32,845 bases of DNA from Anaerolineales bacterium (GTDB taxonomy: Bacteria; Chloroflexota; Anaerolineae; Anaerolineales; UBA11858): contig JADHTJ010000039.1 of the NCBI GenBank assembly GCA_016785015.1, forward strand, positions 1 through 32,845. Direction: 5' to 3'. Under the pieces are notes generated by a model. That model saw nothing but the letters and a program-made list of their open reading frames with translations. It was not told the origin of the DNA and did no database searches. Below are positions 17,796 through 26,800 of this stretch, in pieces. Numbering within the stretch: the stretch's first letter is position 1; each line of letters starts with the position of its first letter. Made by a program: the position numbers and the translations under genes.

Positions 17796-20195
17796 CTATC
17801 CCTCCCCACCTTGGGGATTTGCCTGTCCATCAAAGAGAGGAAGCAATAGATTAAATGCAGACCCTTTACCCATCTCGGTATCGACCCAGATTCTCCCCTC
17901 ATGCGACTCAACCAGAGTTTTGACAATTGAGAGCCCAACCCCGGTATCGCCAACACCCTCAATAAGCGGGTTATCAGCACGGTACAGACGGGAGAAGACG
18001 CGTGGCAGATCTTCTTTGGGGATGCCCCCACCTTGATCGGCTACCTGGATGATGACATAATCCTTCTCATTCTCATCATCCTGAATCTCGGCTCGCAAGA
18101 AGATCTCTCCCTCGGCAGGAGAGACTGCGCCAGCATTCTTCAATAGATGAATCAGGATTTGCTGTAGAGCATCTCTGTCTGCATGAATACTGGGCATTTC
18201 ATCGGGCAGGTCAACGCGCAAAATGATATTCTTCTCGCGCATTTGTGCGCTGGTGTCAGCGATGGCTTTGTCTATAGCATTGTCCAGATTAACGGCTTCC
18301 GGATTGAGTTTGAGTTGTTTTCCATCTAGTACTGTGATGCGTATGAGATCGTCAAGCAGGCTCTCCAGGCGCTCGGTGGATGCGCGGATGCGTTCCAGGA
18401 ACTTGCGTTGCAACGCGCCAAGGATTCCCACCGACTCGCCCAAAAGGAGGTCAGTGTATCCAACAATCGATGACATCGGTTGGCGTAAATCTTGGGCTAT
18501 GGAGGCGAACACTTCAACTTGTTCCTCGGTCATGACATCTGCCGGAGCATCAGTGGATGTGCCTGAATTTTGTAGGGCCTCTTGTTCAACTGTAACCAGC
18601 TGATTCTTGAGTAAGGCAATTTGCTCTAGTGCCTCTTTGAGTTCCTTTTTGAGTTGACCAGATGTGGTCAATTCATGTGTATCAGCCTCGGAAATCAGGC
18701 TTTCGACCATTTCGCCTAGGCGGCGGTTTTCAACCTGTAAACGGGAGATGGTATCTTGCGCTTTCTTTTGACCTTCTTGTAGGTTATCTAACTCTTCCGA
18801 CTTCTCTTCACCAATAGCTTCTTTGGTAATGGTGGCTTGATCTGATTTGAGCGCTTCGTTCTCTGCCTGGGTTTCGTCCAGCATTGCTTGGAAAGATTCA
18901 AGGTTAGTTTTCGTTTTTTCTAACTCATCTTTGGTGGAATTCCATTGCTTAGCTTGATGCAAGAAAGGGGCCAATCCACGGCTGATCTGCTCGATGTAAT
19001 TTTGATCATTTTTACTCCAACGGCGGTCCGAGTAAGGAGAGAGCAGAACAATGCCCAAGAACGGTTCATCGTTCGGTCCTGGCACGAACCCTGCCAAAAG
19101 GTGTCCCGTAGTTCCTAGCCCCAGGGCGTGACCAATGCTGGAGAGATCTTGAGAAGTACTACTGGAAGGTAATCTCAACGTACGAGATTTCATCAACGCC
19201 GAGTTGAGTAATGGAAGTTCATCCTGATTAATGGCCATATTGCCCAGTTTCTCTTCGCGGATGAGATCGTATCCACATTGGATGAAAAATTGACCGTTAG
19301 CCCCAGGGGGTAGTACCACCAGACAGATATCTGCAAGCATTATCCCAGTGATCGATTTGGCGAGTGCATTGCAGAGATTCGACCCTGATGATGCCTCGAA
19401 GATGGGCATCATCGCAGCCAGGCTTTCTGGGGGGATACCATAACGAGGTTTTTCCTGAATGAATGGTTGCTGGATAACCGGAGGGATTGTTTCAACTGAG
19501 GGGACAGGATCTGTCTGGAGTAGATTGAACCTGCGCGGCAATGTAAACAAGAGTGGGTAGGCGGCCATTTGCGCCAGGCGCACAAAGCCAGGGAAATCGC
19601 TATCAGCCTGTGGGATGATCAGATGCAATATATGTCCCAGGAACACAATTGCCATCATTGCCAGACCATATTCCCAACCATTGGGCCGTCTGATGATGAT
19701 CAGAGTAAGACCGAGGATGAGCAATGCTAATGCGAAGAGCTCCCAGCCAATATCCAGCCAGGTTTTATTGAAAGCGGATTCAGCGTAGTGTCCAAACCAC
19801 CATGCCCAACTCAGGGCAGCGGCTGCGGCGGCCAACATGGCCAATAATCCGCTGGCGGCATCCGGTAGGCGTGCAGGCTCCGGGAAAATCCACAACCAAA
19901 GTATGCCAACGAGGCTGAGGATAGTGGCTGTACGATCTAAGATGGGTAGCAGAACGTGAGGGTTAGAAAGACCCTGTTGGGCAAGGCCGGCGCTGAGGAA
20001 GAGTAAAAAACGCAGCCCAAGCATTAACCCCAGCCCGATCACCATGCGACGACCCTGGGGAAAATCGCTGTCGCGCCAGAAGCTCAATGCGGCCTGCAGT
20101 GCTCCGGCAATCGAAAAGGCCAGGATCATGTGATAGATCAGGTTGCCTGGAAAGGTTGTTAATGCTGTTAAAACTTGTTGAATTGTATTGCCCAT
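17796..20195 (-). CDS. Membrane histidine-kinase-like protein lacking the phospho-acceptor His
   Basis: This 799-residue protein has about eight membrane helices in residues 15-225, a GAF-like sensor segment (about 265-410), a long coiled coil (about 415-550), a HisKA-like dimerisation helix and a C-terminal HATPase_c domain. The ATPase domain keeps the N box (ILIHLLKNAG), the DQGGG loop and the TGVGLSIVK lid. The H box, however, reads FASIAQDLRQPMSS: residue 568 is Gln (codon CAA at 18492-18494) where His should be. It may thus sense and bind ATP without phosphotransfer, or act through a partner kinase. It heads the operon with the LysM and LCP genes, which suggests envelope sensing. ATG 20195 lies 10 nt after GAGGG. 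A CAA-for-CAT/CAC sequencing error is possible but not required. Confidence 0.87.
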   Translation of the reverse strand: MGNTIQQVLTALTTFPGNLIYHMILAFSIAGALQAALSFWRDSDFPQGRRMVIGLGLMLGLRFLLFLSAGLAQQGLSNPHVLLPILDRTATILSLVGILWLWIFPEPARLPDAASGLLAMLAAAAAALSWAWWFGHYAESAFNKTWLDIGWELFALALLILGLTLIIIRRPNGWEYGLAMMAIVFLGHILHLIIPQADSDFPGFVRLAQMAAYPLLFTLPRRFNLLQTDPVPSVETIPPVIQQPFIQEKPRYGIPPESLAAMMPIFEASSGSNLCNALAKSITGIMLADICLVVLPPGANGQFFIQCGYDLIREEKLGNMAINQDELPLLNSALMKSRTLRLPSSSTSQDLSSIGHALGLGTTGHLLAGFVPGPNDEPFLGIVLLSPYSDRRWSKNDQNYIEQISRGLAPFLHQAKQWNSTKDELEKTKTNLESFQAMLDETQAENEALKSDQATITKEAIGEEKSEELDNLQEGQKKAQDTISRLQVENRRLGEMVESLISEADTHELTTSGQLKKELKEALEQIALLKNQLVTVEQEALQNSGTSTDAPADVMTEEQVEVFASIAQDLRQPMSSIVGYTDLLLGESVGILGALQRKFLERIRASTERLESLLDDLIRITVLDGKQLKLNPEAVNLDNAIDKAIADTSAQMREKNIILRVDLPDEMPSIHADRDALQQILIHLLKNAGAVSPAEGEIFLRAEIQDDENEKDYVIIQVADQGGGIPKEDLPRVFSRLYRADNPLIEGVGDTGVGLSIVKTLVESHEGRIWVDTEMGKGSAFNLLLPLFDGQANPQGGEG

Positions 20196-20215
20196 AGCGC
20201 AGAACCCTCGCTGAA

Positions 20216-20243
20216 ATTATAGCACGGGGAGATGCCCTAGCAA
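20216..20243 (-). promoter_or_regulatory. Promoter of the kinase-like/LysM/LCP operon
   Basis: On the minus strand TTGCTA (20238-20243), a 16-nt spacer and TGC-TATAAT (20216-20224) form an extended -10 promoter. Predicted start near 20209 leaves about 14 nt before ATG 20195. Confidence 0.65.
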
Positions 20244-20291
20244 ACTTCAATTCGTCAGTTTGGGTTTTTCCATTATCATGAACAAAGCTCG

Positions 20292-20319
20292 TTGACAAAC
20301 TATCGAATCGGAGTAAAAT
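20292..20319 (+). promoter_or_regulatory. Promoter of tRNA-Leu
   Basis: Perfect -35 TTGACA (20292-20297), 16-nt spacer, and TAAAAT (20314-20319). The predicted start lies a few nt before the mature tRNA 5' end at 20330. Confidence 0.75.
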
Positions 20320-20329
20320 ATCGCAGTTA

Positions 20330-20414
20330 GCCGAAGTGGCGGAACAGGCAGACGCGCTACGTTCAGGGCGTAGTTCCCTTTACGGGAGTGTGGGTTCGAC
20401 TCCCACCTTCGGCA
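20330..20414 (+). tRNA. tRNA-Leu (anticodon CAG)
   Basis: The acceptor stem GCCGAAG/CTTCGGC, anticodon arm CTACG-TTCAGGG-CGTAG with CAG at 20364-20366, long variable arm, and T-arm with TTCGACT form a complete type II tRNA. It reads CUG codons. The 3' CCA is not encoded (ACAG follows the acceptor stem). It is transcribed alone between its promoter and a terminator. Confidence 0.96.
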
Positions 20415-20419
20415 CAGAG

Positions 20420-20450
20420 CTCCTGACTTATTGTCAGGAGTTATTGTTTT
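20420..20450 (+). terminator. Intrinsic terminator after tRNA-Leu
   Basis: CTCCTGAC (20420-20427) and GTCAGGAG (20433-20440) form a perfect 8-bp stem with a 5-nt loop, followed by TTATTGTTTT. The remaining 180 nt to the next gene hold two short inverted repeats (20575-20593 and 20597-20609) but no convincing gene or promoter. Confidence 0.85.
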
Positions 20451-20633
20451 AAGTGACACGGATGCCATGGATTAGACGGATCTGTTGAATAAAATTATGG
20501 TGGGGGAAATTCATTGCCTGAATTGCGCGCACTATTATGCCTCTCATACTCAAGTACTCATTGCGATGGCGGCAAAGAACGCGCCTCGTTCTTATGCCTT
20601 GCGGCAAGGGTTGTGACGCGGTAAGATGAGCTC

Positions 20634-21035
20634 ATGCTTGATTTCATTCGCAGCGGTCGCTTCGTAATCATCCTGGTTGTGGTGGTAGTCCTGGTGCTAT
20701 TAGTGATGGGGTTCAACAACCGAGTAATGGAAATGCGACTGCTGTCTAACGAGGCTCAACGGGTTGAAGAGAGGGTGTTTTCTTTGAAGCATACCAAGGC
20801 ATATCTAGAAACCCAGATTGCCTATGCCACTTCTCAGCCACCGGTTGAGCAATATGCCTTAGAGGAAGGGCGCATGGTACGTGAGAGCGAGGACGACCGA
20901 TTGATCGTTCCGCTGGTTGACCCCAATGCAACACCTGCTCCACCCAAGCCGGCAGAGCCAACAGAAGAGTTGCAACGCGTAGAAAATTGGCAGGTTTGGG
21001 TGGCCTTATTCTTCGGTGATCAGAATTTGCCTTGA
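20634..21035 (+). CDS. FtsB/DivIC-like septum formation initiator protein
   Basis: This 133-residue bitopic membrane protein has a short basic cytoplasmic start, a single Val/Leu-rich membrane helix (residues 10-26) and an extracytoplasmic coiled coil (about 30-66) with heptad spacing. An acidic and Pro-rich tail ends in a hydrophobic WVALFF motif. This plan is that of the FtsB/DivIC family, which joins FtsL and FtsQ/DivIB in the divisome and activates septal wall synthesis. The family is poorly conserved in sequence, so the call rests on topology and coiled coil. Start ATG 20634 is the only good one, with a weak Shine-Dalgarno. Its stop codon overlaps the -35 box of the initiator tRNA promoter. 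Confidence 0.78.
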   Translation: MLDFIRSGRFVIILVVVVVLVLLVMGFNNRVMEMRLLSNEAQRVEERVFSLKHTKAYLETQIAYATSQPPVEQYALEEGRMVRESEDDRLIVPLVDPNATPAPPKPAEPTEELQRVENWQVWVALFFGDQNLP

Positions 21036-21060
21036 CGCTCTAAAGTCAGCATGCTATAAT
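21032..21060 (+). promoter_or_regulatory. Promoter of the initiator tRNA
   Basis: TTGACG (21032-21037), 17-nt spacer, TGC-TATAAT (21052-21060): a strong extended -10 promoter. The -35 overlaps the stop of the division gene. Confidence 0.85.
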
Positions 21061-21080
21061 CCCGTCTCTCAACAAACCAA

Positions 21081-21152
21081 TGCGGGGTGGAGCAGTGGCA
21101 GCTCGTCGGGCTCATAACCCGAAGGTCCCAGGTTCGAGTCCTGGCCCCGCTA
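21081..21152 (+). tRNA. Initiator tRNA-Met (anticodon CAT)
   Basis: The acceptor stem pairs GCGGGG with CCCCGC, while the first position (T21081) and its partner (T21151) do not pair, a hallmark of bacterial initiator tRNA. The anticodon stem TCGGG/CCCGA gives the three G-C pairs needed for P-site entry, with CAT at 21113-21115. CCA is not encoded. The 3' half is copied at 31461-31555, which marks this gene as the likely integration site of the island to its right. Confidence 0.96.
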
Positions 21153-21155
21153 TAG

Positions 21156-21186
21156 AAAAGACACTCAAATCGAGTGTCTTTTTCGT
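21156..21186 (+). terminator. Intrinsic terminator after the initiator tRNA
   Basis: AAAAGACACTC (21156-21166) pairs with GAGTGTCTTTT (21172-21182) over a 5-nt loop, followed by a T-rich tract. If the island is inserted, this terminator came with it, and the original one is at 31561. Confidence 0.88.
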
Positions 21187-21271
21187 TTAAGATTGTGAAA
21201 AACATCTGCTACTATGAACTCTAGCTCCGTGTTCTATACAGGTACTTTTATAGTATTGATCCGGTGGAAGA

Positions 21272-21312
21272 ACTGGATGTTTTCGCGCAGGGATATCTGC
21301 GCCTAGTCCAGT
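21272..21312. repeat. Nested inverted repeat between the tRNA and fic
   Basis: Outer arms ACTGGA/TCCAGT (21272-21277, 21307-21312) enclose perfect inner arms GCGCAG/CTGCGC (21285-21290, 21297-21302). There is no T-run, so it is not a normal terminator. It lies just inside the proposed left island border. The rest of 21190-21341 shows nothing else recognisable. Confidence 0.5.
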
Positions 21313-21341
21313 AGATGGGGAGTGCCAATTTCAACGCTCAG

Positions 21342-22421
21342 CTATAAGTTGAGCAGCTCCTTATATTCCTGTGCCAATTCATATTTTCTTCCCCGCCTGG
21401 AAGGATCAGCAATTTCGAGCCAGCCCTGGTTCACCCAATCGGTCAATAGATCCCTGGCCTGGCGTGCCGAAATTCCTAGCAAGTTCGCTACATCCGACGA
21501 CTGGATGAGTTCCTGGTTTACGAATAACCCTAAAACCCGCCTGGCGCGGTGATCTAAGGGACGGAGAAGGACAGCCGTGCTGTCGTCTACGGTTCCTTGG
21601 GCCTGGCTATTCACTTCATCAGCTACTCGTTCAAAAACGACGGACATGCCCTTTACGAAATAATCTATCCAGGTAGTGATATCAGCTTCGTTGCGTCCAA
21701 AATAGTAGTTGTGGTGCGGGTGCGTGACCAAAGCATCGTAATAGCCGTTCAAATCTTCAGCGTAGAATTCTTCCAGCGAGTAGAACTTGCCCAGGTCATA
21801 GCCACCTTGATGCAAGACCCACGTAGTCAGCGTGCGGGCGGCGCGCCCGTTGCCATCGTAGAAAGGGTGAATGGTGACGAACTGGTAATGGGCGACACCG
21901 GCGATAACCGGCACCGGCAAATCAGGCCAGGATTGATGGATCCAGCCAACCATATCTTTCATCAGTCCTGGCACATCTTCAGCTTCCGGCGGCGTGTAGA
22001 CGATTTCCCCGCTTGATGTGCGGATGACATTCTGCCCATCCCGGTAGGGCGTGGGTTTTGCCCTTTTACCAGCAAAAAGCAGCGCATGTAATTTCCTGAT
22101 CCGGGATTCGGTGATCTTTTGCTCGCCTTCGACCCATTTCTCTACCTGCTGCAAGGCCAGGTAATAGTGTTCGACTTCGCGGACATCTCGTTCACGCCCC
22201 GGAAACAACCTGCCTTGCTGGATGACCTGCTCCGTTTCCTTGAGCGTCAGGCGGTTGCCTTCGATGCGCGTAGAGTAGTGCGTTGAGCGGATATGTGCTC
22301 GGATGCGCAACTGTTCGGCGATCATCAGGGGGAGAATAGTCAGACGGACTAACTCTCGGACTCGCTCGATGGATTGCAGGTGGCGAACGATAGATGGGGT
22401 AAAGGAAAACTTGAATTTCAT
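21342..22421 (-). CDS. fic: Fic-family AMP-transferase (adenylyltransferase) with C-terminal winged helix
   Basis: This 359-residue protein carries the complete Fic motif HPFYDGNGRAAR at residues 185-196. The His acts as base and the GNGR loop holds the nucleotide phosphates, so AMPylation of protein targets is expected. STRIEGN (50-56) is the inhibitory helix motif of class II Fic proteins, whose Glu (E54) blocks ATP until relieved. The protein is therefore probably self-inhibited. A winged-helix segment (about residues 290-350, SSDVANLLGISARQARDLLTDWVNQGWLEI split across the fold) may bind DNA or partners. It lies downstream of the Wadjet operon in the same direction but has its own promoter covered by 11-bp repeats. 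The target is unknown. It may act as a toxin or regulator in the defence island. Confidence 0.93.
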   Translation of the reverse strand: MKFKFSFTPSIVRHLQSIERVRELVRLTILPLMIAEQLRIRAHIRSTHYSTRIEGNRLTLKETEQVIQQGRLFPGRERDVREVEHYYLALQQVEKWVEGEQKITESRIRKLHALLFAGKRAKPTPYRDGQNVIRTSSGEIVYTPPEAEDVPGLMKDMVGWIHQSWPDLPVPVIAGVAHYQFVTIHPFYDGNGRAARTLTTWVLHQGGYDLGKFYSLEEFYAEDLNGYYDALVTHPHHNYYFGRNEADITTWIDYFVKGMSVVFERVADEVNSQAQGTVDDSTAVLLRPLDHRARRVLGLFVNQELIQSSDVANLLGISARQARDLLTDWVNQGWLEIADPSRRGRKYELAQEYKELLNL

Positions 22422-22427
22422 AGGGTT

Positions 22428-22483
22428 ATTATATCATCGTCGCCGATAAACCGCCGATAAACTTCCATCAAACCGCCGATGCT
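22428..22483 (-). promoter_or_regulatory. fic promoter with 11-bp operator-like repeats, probably leaderless
   Basis: On the minus strand TATAAT (22428-22433) lies only 6 nt before ATG 22421, so transcription should start at or next to the A of the start codon. No Shine-Dalgarno fits. Upstream, in the plus orientation, four 11-bp units run without gaps: TCGCCGATAAA, CCGCCGATAAA, CTTCCATCAAA and CCGCCGATGCT (22440-22483). They cover the -35 region and the end of jetD. This is a likely binding array for a regulator, possibly Fic itself through its winged helix. Confidence 0.55.
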
Positions 22484-23826
22484 TGAATACCAATCGCTTC
22501 CTGCTCTAGCTTCAAATTACGCTCAAGCATGTGGTTTATGACCGGTTTCACATCCACAAGTGCAGGATTGTGAGAAAGACGTTTCAAGTTCTGTTCGTCG
22601 CGCTGGGTCAGGGGATGTGCCCACAGGGAATGGGTTTCCAGCGTTTCCACATCCATCAAGTAGGGTTCAAAATGGGGACTGACATATTTCCTCAGCATCG
22701 CCAGGATATTGAATCCGCCATAATCCAGGTCAGCCCAGACTTTTAGATGAATGTTTTCGGGTAAGGTTTCTGCCAAACGACTCAGCAAATGTCGGCAGGC
22801 AGGGGAGGGGTTGCCCCAGAGACAGAGGGCAGCAATGGAAAGCCCCGTATTACGTATATCGTGCTTGTCCTGAGCCTGGTCGAAGGATTGCGTTGCGCGG
22901 ATGAATTCGTGAAAGGAGGTAGGGTTTTCGACGCAGATGATTTGGGATGCATGGGCTGTAACGCGTTGCAACCGGGAGGCCTGGGCAGCCGGGATTCCGA
23001 CGGAAGGCGAAAACTCGCTTAGAGAGATCGCCTGCCCCAAATCGTCCACCAATTGCCAGGGACCGGAGAGATAGATGTAGTCAGGGTTGGGTACAAGACT
23101 GAGTTCTCGCAGCACATCCTGGGATGATAGTTCGCGCCATTCACGATGGCCCAGACGGGCCAGGCGAACCAGGGCGTTCTTGAGTTCCTCGAAACGCTTG
23201 CTATTGTTGAACAATCGCACACTGAAAACCCGGTAGGGTGTTTCTACGGAGATCGCGTCCAGCCCAGACAGCGCGATCAGCAAATCTTGGTTGAATAGCC
23301 GGTCTGTCAGGCTGAAGGGAACCGCTGATTTACCTGCTTTAAGTTGCCTTAAGATGTGGTCGATCGCCCGCCCCCGCCAGCCGTCCTGGAAGCGGAATAG
23401 CTCTCCCCGGATCAAATCGGCAAGTTGGGTACGTTTTTCGGAGAGGGGAGTCCGTTCCAGTAAATTGAAAATATTGAGAGCATATTCTGGATGCATGGCA
23501 ACTCCCGCTAAAAGGTGTCCCGTTTCTCCGGATTGCCAAGTCAGATCCAGCCATCCCCTTTGCTCCAACGATAGCAATTGGTCATTAGCAATCTTGCGAG
23601 GGTCGGGATCGATTTGTGAAAAGTAGTTGGGGAGAGGCAGTTCGCGGAGGGCGCATTTAATTAGCCGAACACCACCTCGCACTCCCTCGACTTCGCTAAG
23701 GACAGACCCCAATCCCTCTCCCCCTTTGGGAGATGGGAGTCGCCGCCGCTCATAAGTATCCAGCAGAGTATTTAACAAGATACAAACATCATCAGACGGC
23801 GTATAAGCGAGTTCAGGCGGGTTCAT
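22468..23826 (-). CDS. jetD: Wadjet nuclease subunit JetD (TOPRIM-like)
   Basis: This 452-residue protein combines an N-terminal DUF3322-like region with a C-terminal DUF2220/TOPRIM-like nuclease. The catalytic acidic residues are visible: E300 in ICVENPTSF and the D366-x-D368 pair in WADLDYGGFNIL. JetD cuts closed circular DNA after the JetABC motor has extruded it, which protects cells from plasmids. The gene follows jetC after 59 nt and is last in the operon. Residues 27-52 and about 312-322 are unusual: they translate dispersed repeats (CCTTAGC and CCTGAGC types), so jetD has absorbed two repeat insertions in frame. The catalytic domain stays intact around them. No strong Shine-Dalgarno is seen at ATG 23826. 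Confidence 0.9.
   Translation of the reverse strand: MNPPELAYTPSDDVCILLNTLLDTYERRRLPSPKGGEGLGSVLSEVEGVRGGVRLIKCALRELPLPNYFSQIDPDPRKIANDQLLSLEQRGWLDLTWQSGETGHLLAGVAMHPEYALNIFNLLERTPLSEKRTQLADLIRGELFRFQDGWRGRAIDHILRQLKAGKSAVPFSLTDRLFNQDLLIALSGLDAISVETPYRVFSVRLFNNSKRFEELKNALVRLARLGHREWRELSSQDVLRELSLVPNPDYIYLSGPWQLVDDLGQAISLSEFSPSVGIPAAQASRLQRVTAHASQIICVENPTSFHEFIRATQSFDQAQDKHDIRNTGLSIAALCLWGNPSPACRHLLSRLAETLPENIHLKVWADLDYGGFNILAMLRKYVSPHFEPYLMDVETLETHSLWAHPLTQRDEQNLKRLSHNPALVDVKPVINHMLERNLKLEQEAIGIQASAV
22869..22886. repeat. Dispersed CCTGAGC-type repeat inside jetD
   Basis: CCTGAGCCTGGTCGAAGG matches the intergenic copy at 29924-29940 except for one extra G. It encodes the SFDQAQD stretch of JetD. 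Confidence 0.75.
23671..23739. repeat. Dispersed repeat inside the 5' part of jetD
   Basis: The reverse complement contains CCTTAGCGAAGTCGAGGG, a variant of the CCTGAGC-type motif, next to a CTCTCCCCCTTTGGGAG segment. It encodes residues of the PSPKGGEGLGSVLSEVEG type, which have no relation to the flanking nuclease sequence. Confidence 0.7.
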
Positions 23827-23885
23827 TGTTCAAGGTAAGAATTATTGCAATAGGGAATACGCACTACGTAATGCATATCGATTGT

Positions 23886-26800
23886 TCACTGAACACTGGC
23901 TGCCTCTAACTCCCGCACCATCTCCGCCTTATCGATCTCGATCACAAAAGCGTGGTTGTTCTTGCGCACCACAGTGCGGACGCTGTCCACATAATCAAGC
24001 AGGGCAGCGGATTTATCAGGTGGGGTTGCGAGCAGCACCTGAAGACCGGTGTCGTTCATGAATTTCAGAGCGCTGGCGGTGCGGGCGGTGTCCATTTTGC
24101 CGAAAGCTTCGTCGAACATCGCCAGACGAATAGTGTCGGAAGGGTGTGATTGGTTGAGACGATAAGCCTGGGCAAACGAGGCCGCCATCGCAACATAAAA
24201 TGGAGTGGTGGTTTCGCCGCCAGACTTTTTGGTGTTGATTTTACTCAACAGGGCACGCGCACCCTTCGGGTAGTGAATGCGGATGTCGTATTCCAAGTAG
24301 TTGCGGTAATCTTGAAGTTCACGTATCTCTTTGGTTAGGGCCTCATCTCCTTCGGGTCCGCACCCAGTCAGCCGCTCGAACAGCAGGTCCCAGCCCTGTT
24401 GGTGCCGCTGGCGAAAATCGGACTCGAATAGTGAATCCCCTAAAATTCGCTGGCTGTCCATCACCATATCATACACCTGGCGTAGCGAGGGAGATGGGCG
24501 GGTGGTGAATTCAAAACGCTCGCCGCCGAAACGCAGTTGGGAGAGGGTAGTGTTGAGATAGGACAGTTGCTGACGGGCCTCCATAACTTGCTCCCGCAGG
24601 CGGTGGATGAAGTTCTCTACCAGTTCTTGTTCGGCTAGGGCGCGCTGTTCGGCAATGCGGGTTTCATATTGGGGAAGCTCTGAACCGACAAGTTTTTCAC
24701 GTTCCGTCAGGTATCGGGCTGCGTCTTCGGCGTCATCGTAGCCGAAATCGTAACGCAGGCTGTAAGCTTGTTTTGCCTCCCTGAGGCGGTCGCGGCTGCG
24801 CATTTCAGCATTGGCGTAGTCATTCTCGTAACGGGTAGCGTTTTGCAGAATGGTCTCGATGGGTTGGCGTTCGCGACGGCGAGTATATTCTTTGTCCACT
24901 TCGGCCAACGTGTCTTCAAGCGATTGCTCAGGATTGATTTCCTGCGCGATGAATTGCCCCGCGTCCTGGATGGCTTGATCCGCAGTCTGTTCCAATCCTG
25001 GAAGAATTTCATCTGCCAAATTTTGGATTTTGGCTTGGAACCCTCCGATCTGGCGTTCATGGGTTGAGTTTTCGGTGTGAAGACGATTAGTCTCGGCCTG
25101 GCAGCGTTCCAGATTGGCTTGCAATTTGGTTACAGTTTGGGTGTCAAGGGAGGCCAGTTCGCGTTGGCATTCACCGAGGCGAGCTTCCAACTCTGTGAGC
25201 TGCGCCAAAGCTGGCAGTGCATGTTCCAGTTCAACGAGTGTCCGGATTTTATCTTGGGTAAGGGACGATCGCTCCTGAAATGCGGTCGATTTATCGATGA
25301 TGGCACCCATCTCAACGGTAATCTCGTCCAGCCGTTCCTGTCGTTGTTCAATCTGCCGTGGCCCAGAGCGTTCTCCGATGAACCAACGGCGATAGGTTCG
25401 CGGGTTGAGATGGTGGGTGGCGAAATTGCGACGGACGAAGCATTCGCCAGTGACTGCTGTGGGATGCCCCCGCAACTCTTCGATGTCTTTGACTTTTACA
25501 TAATCGCCCAATAAAAGATCGACAAAAGCACGCGCCGCGGGATGATCTGTTTGAACCTCAGTTGCTAGAGAATTTTTCTTGGATTTTTTCTTATTTTGTA
25601 ACAGTCGTTCCGTGTCGAGCAGGCCAACCCCGTGGACGCCATCTTTGTGGCGGTGCTGGCGATATATGCGGACTGCCTCATCGTAATGCTCCGGTGGCAC
25701 CATGAGCGTGAACCGTGCACGTCCCAGGATTCCCTCGACGGCATCCTGCCAACTTTCATCGGGGATTTGCAAAGTGGTACACAGTAGCTGGACATCGTCT
25801 TGGCTCAATTCGAGTTGGGCACGCAGCAGACGTTGCAGGCGCACAGCCGAGGGCGATTCGGCCTCGTAACTGGCCTGGCGGTCGCCGGTGCGCAGTTGGC
25901 TGATTTCGCGTTCCAGCCGGGCAGTTTCATCTTGATTCTGACGGACTTTTTCATCCAGCAATGTCCGTTGGGATGCGAAATCCGATCCAAGGGTGGAGAG
26001 CGGCGTTTGCAGGGCGCGGACGAGCTTTAGATGTGGATATTCTCCTTCGAGATTTTCTTCATTTTGGGCTTGGATGAACTGGTCGACCTCTGGTGGGATA
26101 CTGGTTCCGTCAGCTTCCAACAACTCCCGGAGACGTCCTGCATCTTCCTGTTCGCGAGCGATGGTTTGTGAGATTTCTGCAGCGCGTTCTTGCAGTTTTG
26201 CCAGTTCGGGTTCGAGCGTGGCAATTTCAGCGTTCAACTCCTTTTCGCGAGCTGCGGTGTGGTCGGTTTCCAGGGTGACCCGGGCATCGAAAAGGTCGTT
26301 TTGGGCAAAGCGCAGGTTTTCGGTCATCTCATCGCGTTGAACTTCAGCACGACTCAATTCCAATTGGGCCTCGTCAAGTTGAATGCGGCGGGTCTTGAGT
26401 TCGGCGAGATGGTCATCACCCTGGGCGCGGCGTCGGATATAGCCGTTGGTGATCCGGCGACGGCGGTTTGCCAGTCGCTCCTGGTCGAATTCATCGATCT
26501 GTTCGAGGCTGGCGATGCGCTCACGGACGTCGGCTGCCAGGCTTTCGAAGTGACGCAGGGTTTCGAGTTGGGCTTGCAGTGTTTTGACATCCACCAGGTT
26601 TTCGTCTAACAGATAATTATGCACAAAGGAACGAATATTGGTCAGGGGGCTGAAGGCCACACCTTTGACGATTTTCGCCAGGAAGGAGTCTTTAAGTTGG
26701 CCGAGACGATTTAGCAGATGGAAACGGTAGTCTTCCAGGCGGGTGAAGACCTGGGCGCGGCTCTCAGCCGGGAGCGAGAAATGTTCCAGGTGGCGTTTGA

